Shown: piece after piece, positions 1 through 6,925 of the stretch
Layout: every line of letters begins with the position of its first letter
Position numbering within the stretch: position 1 is the first letter of the stretch
Origin: Burkholderiales bacterium
GTDB lineage: Bacteria; Pseudomonadota; Gammaproteobacteria; Burkholderiales; Burkholderiaceae
Assembly: GCA_947371645.1 (NCBI GenBank)
Contig: CANBQJ010000131.1
Location: 1 to 10,234 of the forward strand
DNA length: 10,234 nt
Direction: 5' to 3'
The notes under the pieces: generated by a model
The model's input: only the letters and a program-made list of their open reading frames with translations
Databases searched by the model: none
Told to the model about the DNA's origin: nothing
Program-made: the position numbers and the translations under genes

Positions 1-456
1 ATGAGCGGCCTGGAGTTGCAAGACAAGCTGCTGGAGCGCAAGTCGCCCCTGCCGATTGTCTTCATCACCGGCCACGGTGACGTGCCCATGGCAGTGAACA
101 CGATGAAGAAGGGCGCGATGGATTTCATCGAAAAGCCCTTCAAGGAAGACGCCCTGGTGGCCCTGGTCGAGCGCATGCTCGATCAAGCCCGCAGCGCCTT
201 CTCGCAGTCGCAAGAGGCCGCCAGCCGCGAAGCCCTGCTGTCTCGCCTGACCACGCGTGAAGCCCAGGTGCTGGAGCGCATCGTCGCCGGCCGCCTGAAC
301 AAGCAGATCGCCGACGACCTGGGGATCAGCATCAAGACGGTGGAGGCCCACCGCGCCAACGTCATGGAAAAGCTCAACGCCAACACCGTGGCCGACCTGC
401 TCAAGATCGCCCTGGGCGCCAACGCCACGGCCCCCGCACCCGCCGCCAAGCCCTGA
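1..456 (+). CDS. FixJ-family two-component response regulator, C-terminal part (5' end outside window)
   Basis: Partial gene: the frame is open from base 1 and the first visible residues (MSGLELQ) match the interior of a receiver domain, just after the usual 'D-x-x-MP-x-MSG' phospho-acceptor loop, so this ATG is not the start. What remains of the receiver includes the conserved Thr in VFITGHGD (residue 23 of the visible part) and the conserved Lys-Pro in IEKPF (residues 45-46). After a linker rich in Ala, Gln and Ser comes a LuxR/FixJ-type helix-turn-helix (about residues 82-140; [31 protein letters not shown]). Family knowledge: such proteins are phosphorylated by a PAS-type histidine kinase and activate transcription. 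The kinase would be expected upstream, outside the window. The C-terminus is a short Ala/Pro tail. Target genes cannot be deduced. The phospho-acceptor Asp itself lies outside the window. Confidence 0.93.
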   Translation: MSGLELQDKLLERKSPLPIVFITGHGDVPMAVNTMKKGAMDFIEKPFKEDALVALVERMLDQARSAFSQSQEAASREALLSRLTTREAQVLERIVAGRLNKQIADDLGISIKTVEAHRANVMEKLNANTVADLLKIALGANATAPAPAAKP

Positions 457-500
457 TCGCCGCGCAGCATCGCACCCCCGCCGGCTCTGTGCTGGCGACC

Positions 501-530
501 AGGCCGCCTCAACCTTGTGGCGGCCTTTTC
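501..530 (+). terminator. Intrinsic terminator after the response regulator gene
   Basis: A perfect inverted repeat AGGCCGCC (501-508) / GGCGGCCT (519-526) encloses a 10-base loop and runs into TTTTC (526-530). It lies 45 bases after the response regulator stop and 37 bases before the folD start, so the two genes are probably separate transcription units. It also argues against starting folD at the upstream in-frame ATG at 489, because that reading would translate the hairpin. Confidence 0.85.
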
Positions 531-566
531 ATTTTCAGCCCCACTTTCACATCCAGGCCCCGCACC

Positions 567-1427
567 ATGACCGCCCAACTCATCGACGGCAACGCCCTGT
601 CCAGACAACTCCGTGGCGAGGTCGCCCAGCGCGCCGCTGCCCTGACAGCTCGTGGCCACAAGCCAGGCCTGGCCGTCGTCCTGGTGGGCGACAACCCTGC
701 CAGCCAGGTTTATGTGCGCAACAAGGTCAAGGCCTGCGAAGAAGCCGGCCTGCACTCGGTGCTGGAAAAGTACGACGCCACCCTGACCGAGGCCGAACTG
801 CTGGCCCGCGTCGACGCCCTCAACAATGACCCGGCGATCCACGGCATCCTGGTGCAGCTGCCCCTGCCCAAGCACATCGACGACCACAAGGTCATCGAAG
901 CCATCTCGCCCCTGAAAGACGTGGACGGCTTCCACGTTGCCAGCGCCGGCGCGCTGATGGTGGGTGAAGTCGGCTTCAAGGCCTGCACGCCCTACGGCTG
1001 CATGAAGATGCTCGAATCCATCGGCATGACAGACCTGCGCGGCAAGCACGCCGTGGTGATCGGGCGCAGCAACATCGTCGGCAAGCCCATGGCCATGATG
1101 CTGCTGGCCGCCAACGCCACCGTCACCATCACCCACAGCGGCACGGCCGACCTGGCCGCCATGACGCGCCAGGCCGACATCGTGGTGGCCGCCGTGGGCA
1201 AACGCAATGTGCTCACCGCCGACATGGTCAAGCCTGGTGCGGTGGTGATCGACGTGGGCATGAACCGTGACGACGCGGGCAAGCTGTGCGGCGACGTGGA
1301 CTTCGCTGGCGTCCGGCAAGTGGCCAGCCACATCACCCCAGTTCCCGGCGGGGTTGGCCCCATGACGATTACCATGTTGCTGGTCAACACCATGGAAGCG
1401 GCCGAACGTGCCGCCGCCCAGGCCTGA
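567..1427 (+). CDS. folD: Bifunctional methylenetetrahydrofolate dehydrogenase / methenyltetrahydrofolate cyclohydrolase FolD
   Basis: 286 residues, the normal FolD length. Cytosolic enzyme that oxidises 5,10-methylene-THF to 5,10-methenyl-THF with NADP+ and hydrolyses that to 10-formyl-THF, feeding purine and formyl-methionine synthesis. Visible signatures: the substrate-site segment [20 protein letters not shown] with Tyr49 and catalytic Lys53; QLPLPKHID; the DVDGFH block; the Rossmann-type GRSNIVGKP (from residue 166) for the dinucleotide; and the C-terminal [10 protein letters not shown] signature (258-267). The ATG at 567 is preferred because MTAQLIDG aligns with FolD N-termini, whereas the in-frame ATG at 489 would add 26 residues encoded across a terminator hairpin. 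No good Shine-Dalgarno sequence is visible. The next gene follows after 57 bases. Confidence 0.97.
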   Translation: MTAQLIDGNALSRQLRGEVAQRAAALTARGHKPGLAVVLVGDNPASQVYVRNKVKACEEAGLHSVLEKYDATLTEAELLARVDALNNDPAIHGILVQLPLPKHIDDHKVIEAISPLKDVDGFHVASAGALMVGEVGFKACTPYGCMKMLESIGMTDLRGKHAVVIGRSNIVGKPMAMMLLAANATVTITHSGTADLAAMTRQADIVVAAVGKRNVLTADMVKPGAVVIDVGMNRDDAGKLCGDVDFAGVRQVASHITPVPGGVGPMTITMLLVNTMEAAERAAAQA

Positions 1428-1484
1428 CACCTGTCCGCCCCGCCGTCAACGCATCCCACCAGCCCGCTGTAAGCCAGACACCCG

Positions 1485-3551
1485 ATGAGCACCAATCCCC
1501 TGCTTCAGAATTCCGGCCTGCCCTTGTTCGACCAGATCAAGCCCGAGCACGTGAGCCCGGCCATGGACGTGCTGCTGGCCGACGCCGAAGCCGCCCTGGC
1601 CAAGGTGACCGGCCCGGACGTGCCGCCGGACTACGACGCCCTGTCGCTGCTGCTGGACGTGAGCACCGAAAAGCTGGGACGCGCCTGGGGCGCCGTGGGC
1701 CACCTCAACAGCGTGGCCGACACGCCCGAACTGCGTGCCGCCTACAACGACTGCCTGCCGCGCATCACCGAGTTCTACACGCGCCTGGGCGCCGATGAAC
1801 GGCTGTACGCCAAGTACAAGGCGCTGAACACCGCCCAGGCCGCGCTGCCCGCCGAACAAGGCCTGAGCCCCGCCCGCCACCGCGCCCTCGACAACGCACT
1901 GCGCGGCTTCGTGCTGGGTGGCGCCGAGTTGCAAGGCGAAGCCAAGGCCCGTTACGCCGCCATCCAGGAAGAGCAGGCCGCCAAGGCCCAGGCCTTCTCC
2001 GAGCACGTGATGGACGCCACCGACGCCTACGCTTACTACGCCACGGCCGATGAGCTGGCCGGCGTGCCGCAAGACGTGATCGACGCCACCCGCGCCGCAG
2101 CCGAGGCCGAGGGCAAGGACGGCCACAAGCTCACCCTGCACATGCCCAGCTACCTGCCGGTCATGCAGTACGCCAGCCACCGCCCGCTGCGTGAAACGCT
2201 CTACCGCGCCTACACCACCCGCGCCAGCGAGTTCGGCCCGGCCGAGCGCGACAACTCGCCGCTGATGCGCGACATCGTTGCCCTGAGGCAAGAAGAATCG
2301 AAGCTGCTGGGCTACGACAACTACGCCCAGGTCTCCCTGGTGCCCAAGATGGCGACCAGCCCCCAGCAGGTCATGGACTTCCTGCAGGACCTGGCCCACC
2401 GCGCCCGCCCCTATGCCGAAAAAGACATGGCCGAGTTGCGCGGGTTCGCCAAAACCGATTGCGGCTTGTCCGACGACCTGCAAGCCTGGGACGTGGCCTA
2501 TGTCAGCGAAAAGCTCAAGGAAGCCCGCTACGCCTTCAGTGACCAGGAAGTGAAGCCCTACTTCACCGAGCCCACCGTGCTGCAAGGCCTGTTCGGCCTG
2601 ATCGAAACCCTCTTTGAGGTCCAGATCAAGCCCGACACCGCGCCCGTCTGGCACGAGTCCGTGCGCTTCTTCCGCATCGAGCGGGCCGGCCCCACAGGCT
2701 CGACCCTGGTCGGCCAGTTCTACCTCGACCCCTACGCCCGCCCCGGCAAGCGCCCTGGCGCCTGGATGGACGACGTGCGCGGCCGCTGGACGCGCCCCGA
2801 CAACGGCCAGACCCAGACGCCCGTGGCCCACCTGGTGTGCAACTACGCCAAGGGCGTCGGCGACAAGCCGGCGCTGCTCACCCACGACGACGTCACAACC
2901 CTCTTCCACGAGTTCGGCCACGGCCTGCACCACATGCTTACCCAGGTCGACGACATCGGCGTGTCGGGCATCAGCGGCGTCGAGTGGGACGCGGTGGAGC
3001 TGCCCAGCCAGTTCATGGAGAACTTCTGCTGGGAATGGGACGTCATCCAGAAGCTGACGAAGCATGTGGACACCGGCGCGTCCTTGCCCCGTGCCCTGTT
3101 CGACAAGATGACCGCGGCCAAGAACTTCCAGAGCGGCATGCAGACCTTGCGTCAGATCGAATTCTCGCTCTTTGACATGCGCATGCACGCCCAAGCTGGC
3201 GCCGAAGCCAACATCCAGGCCGTGCTGGACCAGGTCCGCCAAGAGGTGGCGGTGAACGTCCCACCCGCGTTCAACCGCTTTCAGCACAGCTTTTCACACA
3301 TCTTTGCGGGTGGATACGCCGCCGGTTACTACAGCTACAAGTGGGCTGAGGTACTCTCGGCTGACGCTTACGCCGCATTCGAAGAAGCCGCCACCCCGTC
3401 CACCGGCGTGCTCAACCCCGAAGTGGGCCGCCGCTACCGCCAGGCCATCCTCGAAGCCGGTGGCAGCCGCACCGCCATGGACAACTTCAAGGCCTTCCGC
3501 GGGCGTGAGCCGCAGATCGATGCCTTGCTGCGCCATCAGGGCATGGCCTGA
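1485..3551 (+). CDS. prlC: M3-family zinc metallopeptidase, oligopeptidase A type
   Basis: 688 residues, close to the usual length of oligopeptidase A (PrlC/OpdA). Cytosolic thimet-type peptidase that cleaves short peptides, including degraded signal peptides. The zinc site is HEFGH at residues 475-479, with His475, Glu476 (general base) and His479. The third zinc ligand is Glu505 in DAVELPSQ, the spacing seen in thimet oligopeptidase. The substrate-binding Gly/Tyr loop, FAGGYAAGYYSYKW (607-620), holds Tyr611 and Tyr618, the equivalents of the family's catalytic tyrosines. The N-terminus MSTNPLLQ with FDQIKPEH resembles other PrlC N-termini and supports this ATG, although no clear Shine-Dalgarno sequence precedes it. 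It sits 57 bases after folD and 40 before the next gene, so co-transcription is likely. The frame is intact and all key residues are present. The symbol is given by family resemblance. Confidence 0.95.
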   Translation: MSTNPLLQNSGLPLFDQIKPEHVSPAMDVLLADAEAALAKVTGPDVPPDYDALSLLLDVSTEKLGRAWGAVGHLNSVADTPELRAAYNDCLPRITEFYTRLGADERLYAKYKALNTAQAALPAEQGLSPARHRALDNALRGFVLGGAELQGEAKARYAAIQEEQAAKAQAFSEHVMDATDAYAYYATADELAGVPQDVIDATRAAAEAEGKDGHKLTLHMPSYLPVMQYASHRPLRETLYRAYTTRASEFGPAERDNSPLMRDIVALRQEESKLLGYDNYAQVSLVPKMATSPQQVMDFLQDLAHRARPYAEKDMAELRGFAKTDCGLSDDLQAWDVAYVSEKLKEARYAFSDQEVKPYFTEPTVLQGLFGLIETLFEVQIKPDTAPVWHESVRFFRIERAGPTGSTLVGQFYLDPYARPGKRPGAWMDDVRGRWTRPDNGQTQTPVAHLVCNYAKGVGDKPALLTHDDVTTLFHEFGHGLHHMLTQVDDIGVSGISGVEWDAVELPSQFMENFCWEWDVIQKLTKHVDTGASLPRALFDKMTAAKNFQSGMQTLRQIEFSLFDMRMHAQAGAEANIQAVLDQVRQEVAVNVPPAFNRFQHSFSHIFAGGYAAGYYSYKWAEVLSADAYAAFEEAATPSTGVLNPEVGRRYRQAILEAGGSRTAMDNFKAFRGREPQIDALLRHQGMA

Positions 3552-3591
3552 CGCCCTCCCCGACCACAGCCGGCCACTTGAACCGCCTCAC

Positions 3592-4224
3592 ATGCGCCAC
3601 ACCACCCGACTCCTGCTGTCCACCGCCCTGCTGACCGCCGTGCTGCAACCCGCCTGGGCCTTGTACAAAGTGGTCGGGCCGGATGGGCGCGTCACCTACA
3701 CAGACCGTGCGCCCACCGACCGCCCTGCCAAAGCGCTCAAGACCAGCGCGGGCGGCACCGACACGGCCAGCCTCCCCTATGAGCTGCGCAAGGCGGCCGA
3801 GCGTTACCCGGTGCTGCTCTACACCGGCAGCACCTGCAGCCCCTGCGACACGGGCCGCAACCTGCTCAAAAGCCGGGGCGTGCCCTTTGTCGAACTGACG
3901 ATCAACTCGGGTGACGACGTGCGCGCTTATGCGGCCAAGGAAGGCACCGACCAGTTGCCCTTGCTGCGCGTGGGCAGCCAACAGGTCAAGGGCTTCTCCG
4001 CGCAAGAGTGGACCAGCTACCTGGACGCGGCCAATTACCCGGCCTCATCCCAGTTGCCCGCCGACTACGTCTGGCCGCAAGCCAGCCCCATGGCCCCGGT
4101 GACCAAACCCGAGCCCCGCCCCGAACGCAACAGCCCCGCCCCCGATGGCTCGCCTTCGGGCGGAACCGACAATGGTGGCGACGGCGGCAAGGGCAGCAAC
4201 ACCCCCCCCGGTTTCCGGTTCTGA
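3592..4224 (+). CDS. Exported DUF4124 plus glutaredoxin-like domain protein
   Basis: 210 residues. A signal peptide (positive MRHTTR, then a Leu/Ala core) ends at about Ala23 (AWA before LYKVV), so the mature protein is probably periplasmic. Residues 24-45 (LYKVVGPDGRVTYTDRAP) are the DUF4124 motif, common at the N-terminus of small exported proteobacterial proteins. Residues about 73-145 form a glutaredoxin-like thioredoxin fold: VLLYTGSTCSPC with the redox pair Cys82/Cys85, then a cis-Pro motif (TDQLPLLRVG) and a GFSAQEW segment typical of glutaredoxins. Inference: a periplasmic thiol-disulfide protein with unknown partner. The last 45 or so residues are low-complexity, rich in Pro, Gly and Asn, probably disordered. 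The ATG at 3592 is chosen because it creates the signal peptide; the open frame further upstream overlaps prlC. No strong Shine-Dalgarno sequence. Confidence 0.87.
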   Translation: MRHTTRLLLSTALLTAVLQPAWALYKVVGPDGRVTYTDRAPTDRPAKALKTSAGGTDTASLPYELRKAAERYPVLLYTGSTCSPCDTGRNLLKSRGVPFVELTINSGDDVRAYAAKEGTDQLPLLRVGSQQVKGFSAQEWTSYLDAANYPASSQLPADYVWPQASPMAPVTKPEPRPERNSPAPDGSPSGGTDNGGDGGKGSNTPPGFRF

Positions 4225-4264
4225 GCCCATCGCCGATCGCAGCCCCCGGGCGCGGTTGTGCCTC

Positions 4265-4277
4265 GGAGACCTGTTTG
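4265..4277 (+). promoter_or_regulatory. Shine-Dalgarno site defining a TTG start
   Basis: GGAG (4265-4268), a six-base spacer, then TTG (4275-4277). No ATG or GTG is available in this frame between the previous gene's stop and the FAD-binding motif, so this site decides the start. The same GGAG with a six-base spacer occurs at both GDSL genes downstream, which supports it as this genome's usual arrangement. Confidence 0.6.
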
Positions 4278-5576
4278 TCCTCTGCTTCTGATTCCTTGCC
4301 CTGCCTCGCCCCCGCCGTCATCATCGTGGGTGGCGGGCCAGCCGGCTTGATGGCCGCCGACGTGCTCTCCGGGCATGGTGTGCAGGTCGACCTGTACGAT
4401 GCCATGCCCTCGGTGGGGCGCAAGTTCCTGCTGGCGGGCCGCGGCGGCCTGAACCTCACGCACTCTGAAGACCTGCCCGTCTTCATGGCCCGGTTCGGTG
4501 AAGGCCAGGCCGCCTTGCGCGCGGCCATCGAAGCCTTCCCACCACAAGCCGTGAGGGACTGGGCGGCATCCCTGGGCACCGAGACCTTTGTGGGCACCTC
4601 GGGCCGCGTCTTCCCCAAAGACCTGAAGGCTGCGCCCTTGCTGCGTGCCTGGCTGCACCAGTTGCGCGCCAAAGGCGTGCGCTTTCACATGCGCCACCGC
4701 TGGGTCGGGTGGGCCGAAGGCCAAGCCCACACGCTGCGCTTCCAGACCCCCGATGGTGAGGTGCAAGTCAGCGCGCAACAGACCGTGCTGGCGCTGGGTG
4801 GTGCCAGCTGGCCTCGCCTGGGCTCGGACGGCGCCTGGCTGCCCCACCTGCAAGCCCTGGGCGTGGCCACCAGCCCCCTGCGCCCCGCCAACTGTGGCTT
4901 CGATGTGCTGGGCCTCCGTGCGCCGGGAGAAGGCTGGAGCGAGCACCTGCGCAGCCGCCATGCCGGCCAGCCGATCAAGCCCGTGGCCATCGCCTTCACC
5001 GACCGCCATGGCCAGCTCGTTCGCCGTCAGGGCGAATTCGTGCTGACGGACACCGGGGTAGAGGGCAGCCTGGTCTACGCCTTTGCCGCCGCCATCCGCG
5101 ACCGCATCGAAGCTGAAGGCCAGGCCACCCTGTACCTCGACCTGCTGCCTGCGCACAGCCCCGAGCAGGTGCTCGCCGAAGTCAAGCGGCCGCGTGGCCC
5201 CCGCAGCCTGTCCACCCACCTCAAGAGCAGGTTGGGCATCCAGGGCACCAAGGCGGCATTGCTCCACGAGTGCCTCACGCCTGAACAACTTGGCGACCCC
5301 ACCGCGCTGGCAGGCCTGATCAAGGCCATGCCCCTGGTGCTGCACCGCCCCAGGCCGGTGGCCGAGGCCATCAGCACGGCAGGTGGCGTCAGCTTCGGAT
5401 CGCTTGACGCACACGGCATGGTGATTAACTCGCCCGGGTTATTCGTCGCCGGTGAGATGCTGGACTGGGAAGCGCCCACGGGTGGCTATTTGTTGACAGC
5501 CAGCATGGCCACCGGGAGGGCTGCCGCTTTGGGTGCCCTGCAACGCTTGCAAATTGCAACAATCTCTTTCGCCTGA
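4275..5576 (+). CDS. FAD-dependent flavoprotein, HI0933/TIGR03862 type (TTG start)
   Basis: 433 residues from a TTG start. An N-terminal dinucleotide-binding fold begins VIIVGGGPAGLMAA (GGGPAG at 19-24). It is followed by the family hallmark with Lys50 and AGRGGLNLTHSE (54-65), the variant of the HI0933 signature that I associate with the TIGR03862 subgroup (named for a Pseudomonas putida protein). The C-terminal FAD-binding block is VAGEMLDWEAPTGGYLL (about 391-407). Family members bind FAD; their substrates are not well established, so no reaction is proposed. There is no ATG between the preceding stop (4224) and the glycine motif, and the next in-frame ATG would delete it. TTG at 4275 has a GGAG (4265-4268) six bases upstream, making it the best start; TTG at 4296 is an alternative. 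It lies 50 bases after the glutaredoxin-like gene, probably in the same operon. Confidence 0.88.
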   Translation: MSSASDSLPCLAPAVIIVGGGPAGLMAADVLSGHGVQVDLYDAMPSVGRKFLLAGRGGLNLTHSEDLPVFMARFGEGQAALRAAIEAFPPQAVRDWAASLGTETFVGTSGRVFPKDLKAAPLLRAWLHQLRAKGVRFHMRHRWVGWAEGQAHTLRFQTPDGEVQVSAQQTVLALGGASWPRLGSDGAWLPHLQALGVATSPLRPANCGFDVLGLRAPGEGWSEHLRSRHAGQPIKPVAIAFTDRHGQLVRRQGEFVLTDTGVEGSLVYAFAAAIRDRIEAEGQATLYLDLLPAHSPEQVLAEVKRPRGPRSLSTHLKSRLGIQGTKAALLHECLTPEQLGDPTALAGLIKAMPLVLHRPRPVAEAISTAGGVSFGSLDAHGMVINSPGLFVAGEMLDWEAPTGGYLLTASMATGRAAALGALQRLQIATISFA

Positions 5577-5596
5577 TTGGCTACTGTTGAACGTGA

Positions 5597-5621
5597 TGCA
5601 GGCGAAGCCATTTCGCCTGCA
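5597..5621 (+). promoter_or_regulatory. Perfect 10-bp hairpin in the leader of the first GDSL gene
   Basis: TGCAGGCGAA (5597-5606) and TTCGCCTGCA (5612-5621) are perfect complements around the five-base loop GCCAT. No T-run follows, so it is a poor intrinsic terminator. It sits 20 bases after the flavoprotein stop codon and 12 bases before the AGGAG of the next gene. It could stabilise the 3' end of the upstream mRNA, act as a leader structure, or be a protein-binding dyad. The right half TTTCGCCTG (5611-5619) is repeated exactly at 5567-5575, across the end of the flavoprotein gene. Confidence 0.6.
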
Positions 5622-5624
5622 CGC

Positions 5625-5647
5625 CATCAATACAGGAGTCCAACGTG
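5625..5647 (+). promoter_or_regulatory. Leader element and ribosome binding site of the first GDSL gene
   Basis: CATCAATACA (5625-5634) runs directly into AGGAG (5634-5638), then six bases to GTG. The identical 10-mer CATCAATACA lies at 6909-6918, just before the GGAG of the second GDSL gene. This is either a leader kept since the duplication or a shared control element. The Shine-Dalgarno sequence supports the GTG start. Confidence 0.6.
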
Positions 5648-6619
5648 GGTTACACATTTACGGTTAAGAAACTGGTTCTGGCCTTGGGCATGGCTGCCGT
5701 CAGCACCGCTGCGCTGGCGGACTATTCCAAACTGGTTGTGTTTGGCGACAGCATGTCTGACACACACCGGCTGTTTGAATTCACCAAACTGGTTTTCGGC
5801 AAGGGTTTCCCGGCGCCGCCGTCTTACCAGGGTCGCATCAGCGATGGCCCTGTGGCGGTGGAATACCTCGCCAAAGACCTGAATGTGCCTCTGCTGGACT
5901 ACGCCTTTGCCGGTGCCACCAGCGGCTACGACACGCTGGTGCTGGTGCCCATCGGTGTGCTCACCCAGGTCAATGAATACCTGAACAACAACGCGATCGT
6001 GCCGACGGTCACCACCATCCCGGTGGTCAGCACGATTTTGTCCAAAGTACCCGGCACCGGTCGCGCAGACCCCATGGCCCTGCACATGATCTGGACGGGT
6101 CCGGATGACTTCTACCGCATCGGCGTGGGCATGAACACCGCGACGAGTTTCTCGACGGCGGCCGACATCAAGCAGGCGGTGACCTCGCTGTACGACGCCG
6201 GCGCCCGCTACTTCTTCATCCCGCTGATGCCGGACCTGAGCCTCACGCCCAGCGCCCGCAATCACGAGAAAAAGAAGCCCGGCTACACCGCCACCGCGCT
6301 CAAGTGCACCGACCACTTTGCAGGCGTGTTGCGCCAGACCCTGGACGATTTGCGTCAGCGGTATCCCGATGCGCACATCATGTCCCACGACACCCTGACC
6401 TTCATGCGCGAGGAGTTCGCCCAGGTCGGTGCGCAAGGCACCAACATCACCGAGGCCTGCAAAGCTGGTGGCCTGGACCTGGTCACCATGACCACGAGCC
6501 CGCTCACCCTCTGTCCGAACCCGCAAAACTACGTCTTCTGGGACGGCAACCACCCCACGACCTGGGTGAACAAGATCCTGGGCGCCTCCTGGACCACCGC
6601 CATCACCTTGAAGCCTTGA
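5645..6619 (+). CDS. Secreted SGNH/GDSL-type hydrolase, first of a tandem pair (GTG start)
   Basis: 324 residues from GTG, with AGGAG (5634-5638) six bases upstream. A Sec signal peptide (VKK, hydrophobic core) ends at Ala25 (ALA before DYSKLV), so the product is periplasmic or secreted. It resembles the phospholipase/lecithinase-type GDSL esterases. Block I is VFGDSMSDTHR with nucleophile Ser36; block II is YAFAGATSG with Gly90; block V is FWDGNHPTTW with catalytic Asp300 and His303. Block III, normally Gly-x-Asn-Asp, reads WTGPDDFY: Gly152, Asp154 in place of the oxyanion Asn, and Asp155. The protein ends about 20 residues after the catalytic His, so there is no autotransporter barrel. Three cysteines in the C-terminal half are shared with the paralogue at 6934. 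Likely an acyl-ester hydrolase by family, but the Asn-to-Asp change makes activity uncertain. It follows the flavoprotein gene by 68 bases. Confidence 0.88.
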   Translation: MGYTFTVKKLVLALGMAAVSTAALADYSKLVVFGDSMSDTHRLFEFTKLVFGKGFPAPPSYQGRISDGPVAVEYLAKDLNVPLLDYAFAGATSGYDTLVLVPIGVLTQVNEYLNNNAIVPTVTTIPVVSTILSKVPGTGRADPMALHMIWTGPDDFYRIGVGMNTATSFSTAADIKQAVTSLYDAGARYFFIPLMPDLSLTPSARNHEKKKPGYTATALKCTDHFAGVLRQTLDDLRQRYPDAHIMSHDTLTFMREEFAQVGAQGTNITEACKAGGLDLVTMTTSPLTLCPNPQNYVFWDGNHPTTWVNKILGASWTTAITLKP

Positions 6620-6636
6620 GCACGATGCCGGGCCGG

Positions 6637-6666
6637 CTTGCGGGGTCTGGCCTCAGGCCCCGCAAG
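6637..6666 (+). terminator. Strong hairpin after the first GDSL gene (terminator-like, no U-tract)
   Basis: CTTGCGGGG (6637-6645) pairs with CCCCGCAAG (6658-6666). Inside, CTG (6647-6649) pairs with CAG (6654-6656) around loop GCCT, and U6646 can wobble-pair with G6657. In RNA this is a continuous 13-bp stem with a four-base loop. It starts 18 bases after the stop codon. The following sequence (AATATTGCAAATATC) is AT-rich but has no T-run, so it may be a weak terminator or a 3'-end stabiliser. Confidence 0.6.
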
Positions 6667-6700
6667 AATATTGCAAATATCATTTAACGATGATCGCCAA

Positions 6701-6721
6701 GGTTAACAACTTCAGGTTAAC
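6701..6721. repeat. Duplicated GGTTAAC site
   Basis: GGTTAAC occurs at 6701-6707 and again at 6715-6721, a 14-base period. Each copy contains the palindrome GTTAAC, so the pair reads as both a direct and an inverted repeat. Such paired palindromes are typical of transcription factor sites, but I cannot assign a regulator. It lies about 210 bases before the second GDSL gene. Confidence 0.45.
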
Positions 6722-6841
6722 CCAGCCTGGTATTTGAATGGGACACACCTGATAACCCATGAGGTGTAGATTTCAAAATCATGACGCACCTGCGCGGCAA
6801 ACAGCATTGTGCACCTGCAGCATATTGCCAGTCTGGCGCCG

Positions 6842-6860
6842 GAACCCCCACTGAACCCCC
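6842..6860 (+). repeat. Direct repeat GAACCCCC with 11-bp period, candidate activator site
   Basis: GAACCCCC at 6842-6849 and 6853-6860, separated by ACT. The 11-bp period places both copies on the same face of the helix, the arrangement seen for tandem half-sites of response regulators such as PhoB or OmpR. It ends 12 bases before a TTGCCA hexamer that could be a -35 element. The regulator is unknown. Confidence 0.45.
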
Positions 6861-6872
6861 TAAGTAGGCGAT

Positions 6873-6899
6873 TTGCCAATCCATTGATCCATGTAAATT
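6873..6899 (+). promoter_or_regulatory. Candidate sigma70-type promoter for the second GDSL gene
   Basis: TTGCCA (6873-6878) matches five of six -35 consensus bases. TAAATT (6894-6899) matches four of six -10 bases, with a short 15-base spacer. It would give a leader of roughly 28 bases. It is the best candidate I see in this gap but weak by consensus, which would fit a promoter that needs an activator. Confidence 0.35.
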
Positions 6900-6925
6900 A
6901 TTTGCATTCATCAATACATCAATGG
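6881..6925 (+). promoter_or_regulatory. Inverted repeat that can cover the ribosome binding site
   Basis: CCATTGAT (6881-6888) is the exact reverse complement of ATCAATGG (6918-6925), 29 bases apart. The right arm includes the in-frame ATG at 6922 and the first two bases of the GGAG (6924-6927) used for the ATG at 6934. Inside the right side, CATCAAT is repeated at 6909-6915 and 6917-6923. If a transcript starts upstream of 6881, pairing could hide the ribosome binding site. If transcription starts from the candidate promoter nearby, the left arm would be absent and the dyad would act only as DNA. Confidence 0.4.

Noticed and set aside
489..566. 26-residue N-terminal extension of folD
   Set aside because: It is not FolD-like and would be encoded across the terminator hairpin at 501-530; the ATG at 567 matches family N-termini.
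183..1430. Long - strand open frame (415 codons) opposite the response regulator and folD
   Set aside because: It is antisense to two well-supported genes. The translation is dominated by His, Gly, Val and Ala, as expected for the reverse of GC-rich codons, and shows no recognisable domain.
1446..3287. 613-codon - strand open frame opposite prlC
   Set aside because: Its length comes from the scarcity of stop codons in the antisense frame of a GC-rich gene. The composition is Gly/Val/His-rich with no motifs, while the + strand has the complete M3 active site.
5547..5559. Repeated TTGCAA at the end of the flavoprotein gene as a -35 element for the first GDSL gene
   Set aside because: No acceptable -10 hexamer lies at proper spacing, and the sequence is explained by the coding of the last residues.
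6746..6817. Three CACCTG hexamers as a CRISPR-like or iteron array
   Set aside because: Only six to eight bases are shared and the spacing is irregular (41 and 25 bases), so it is neither a repeat-spacer array nor a convincing iteron set.
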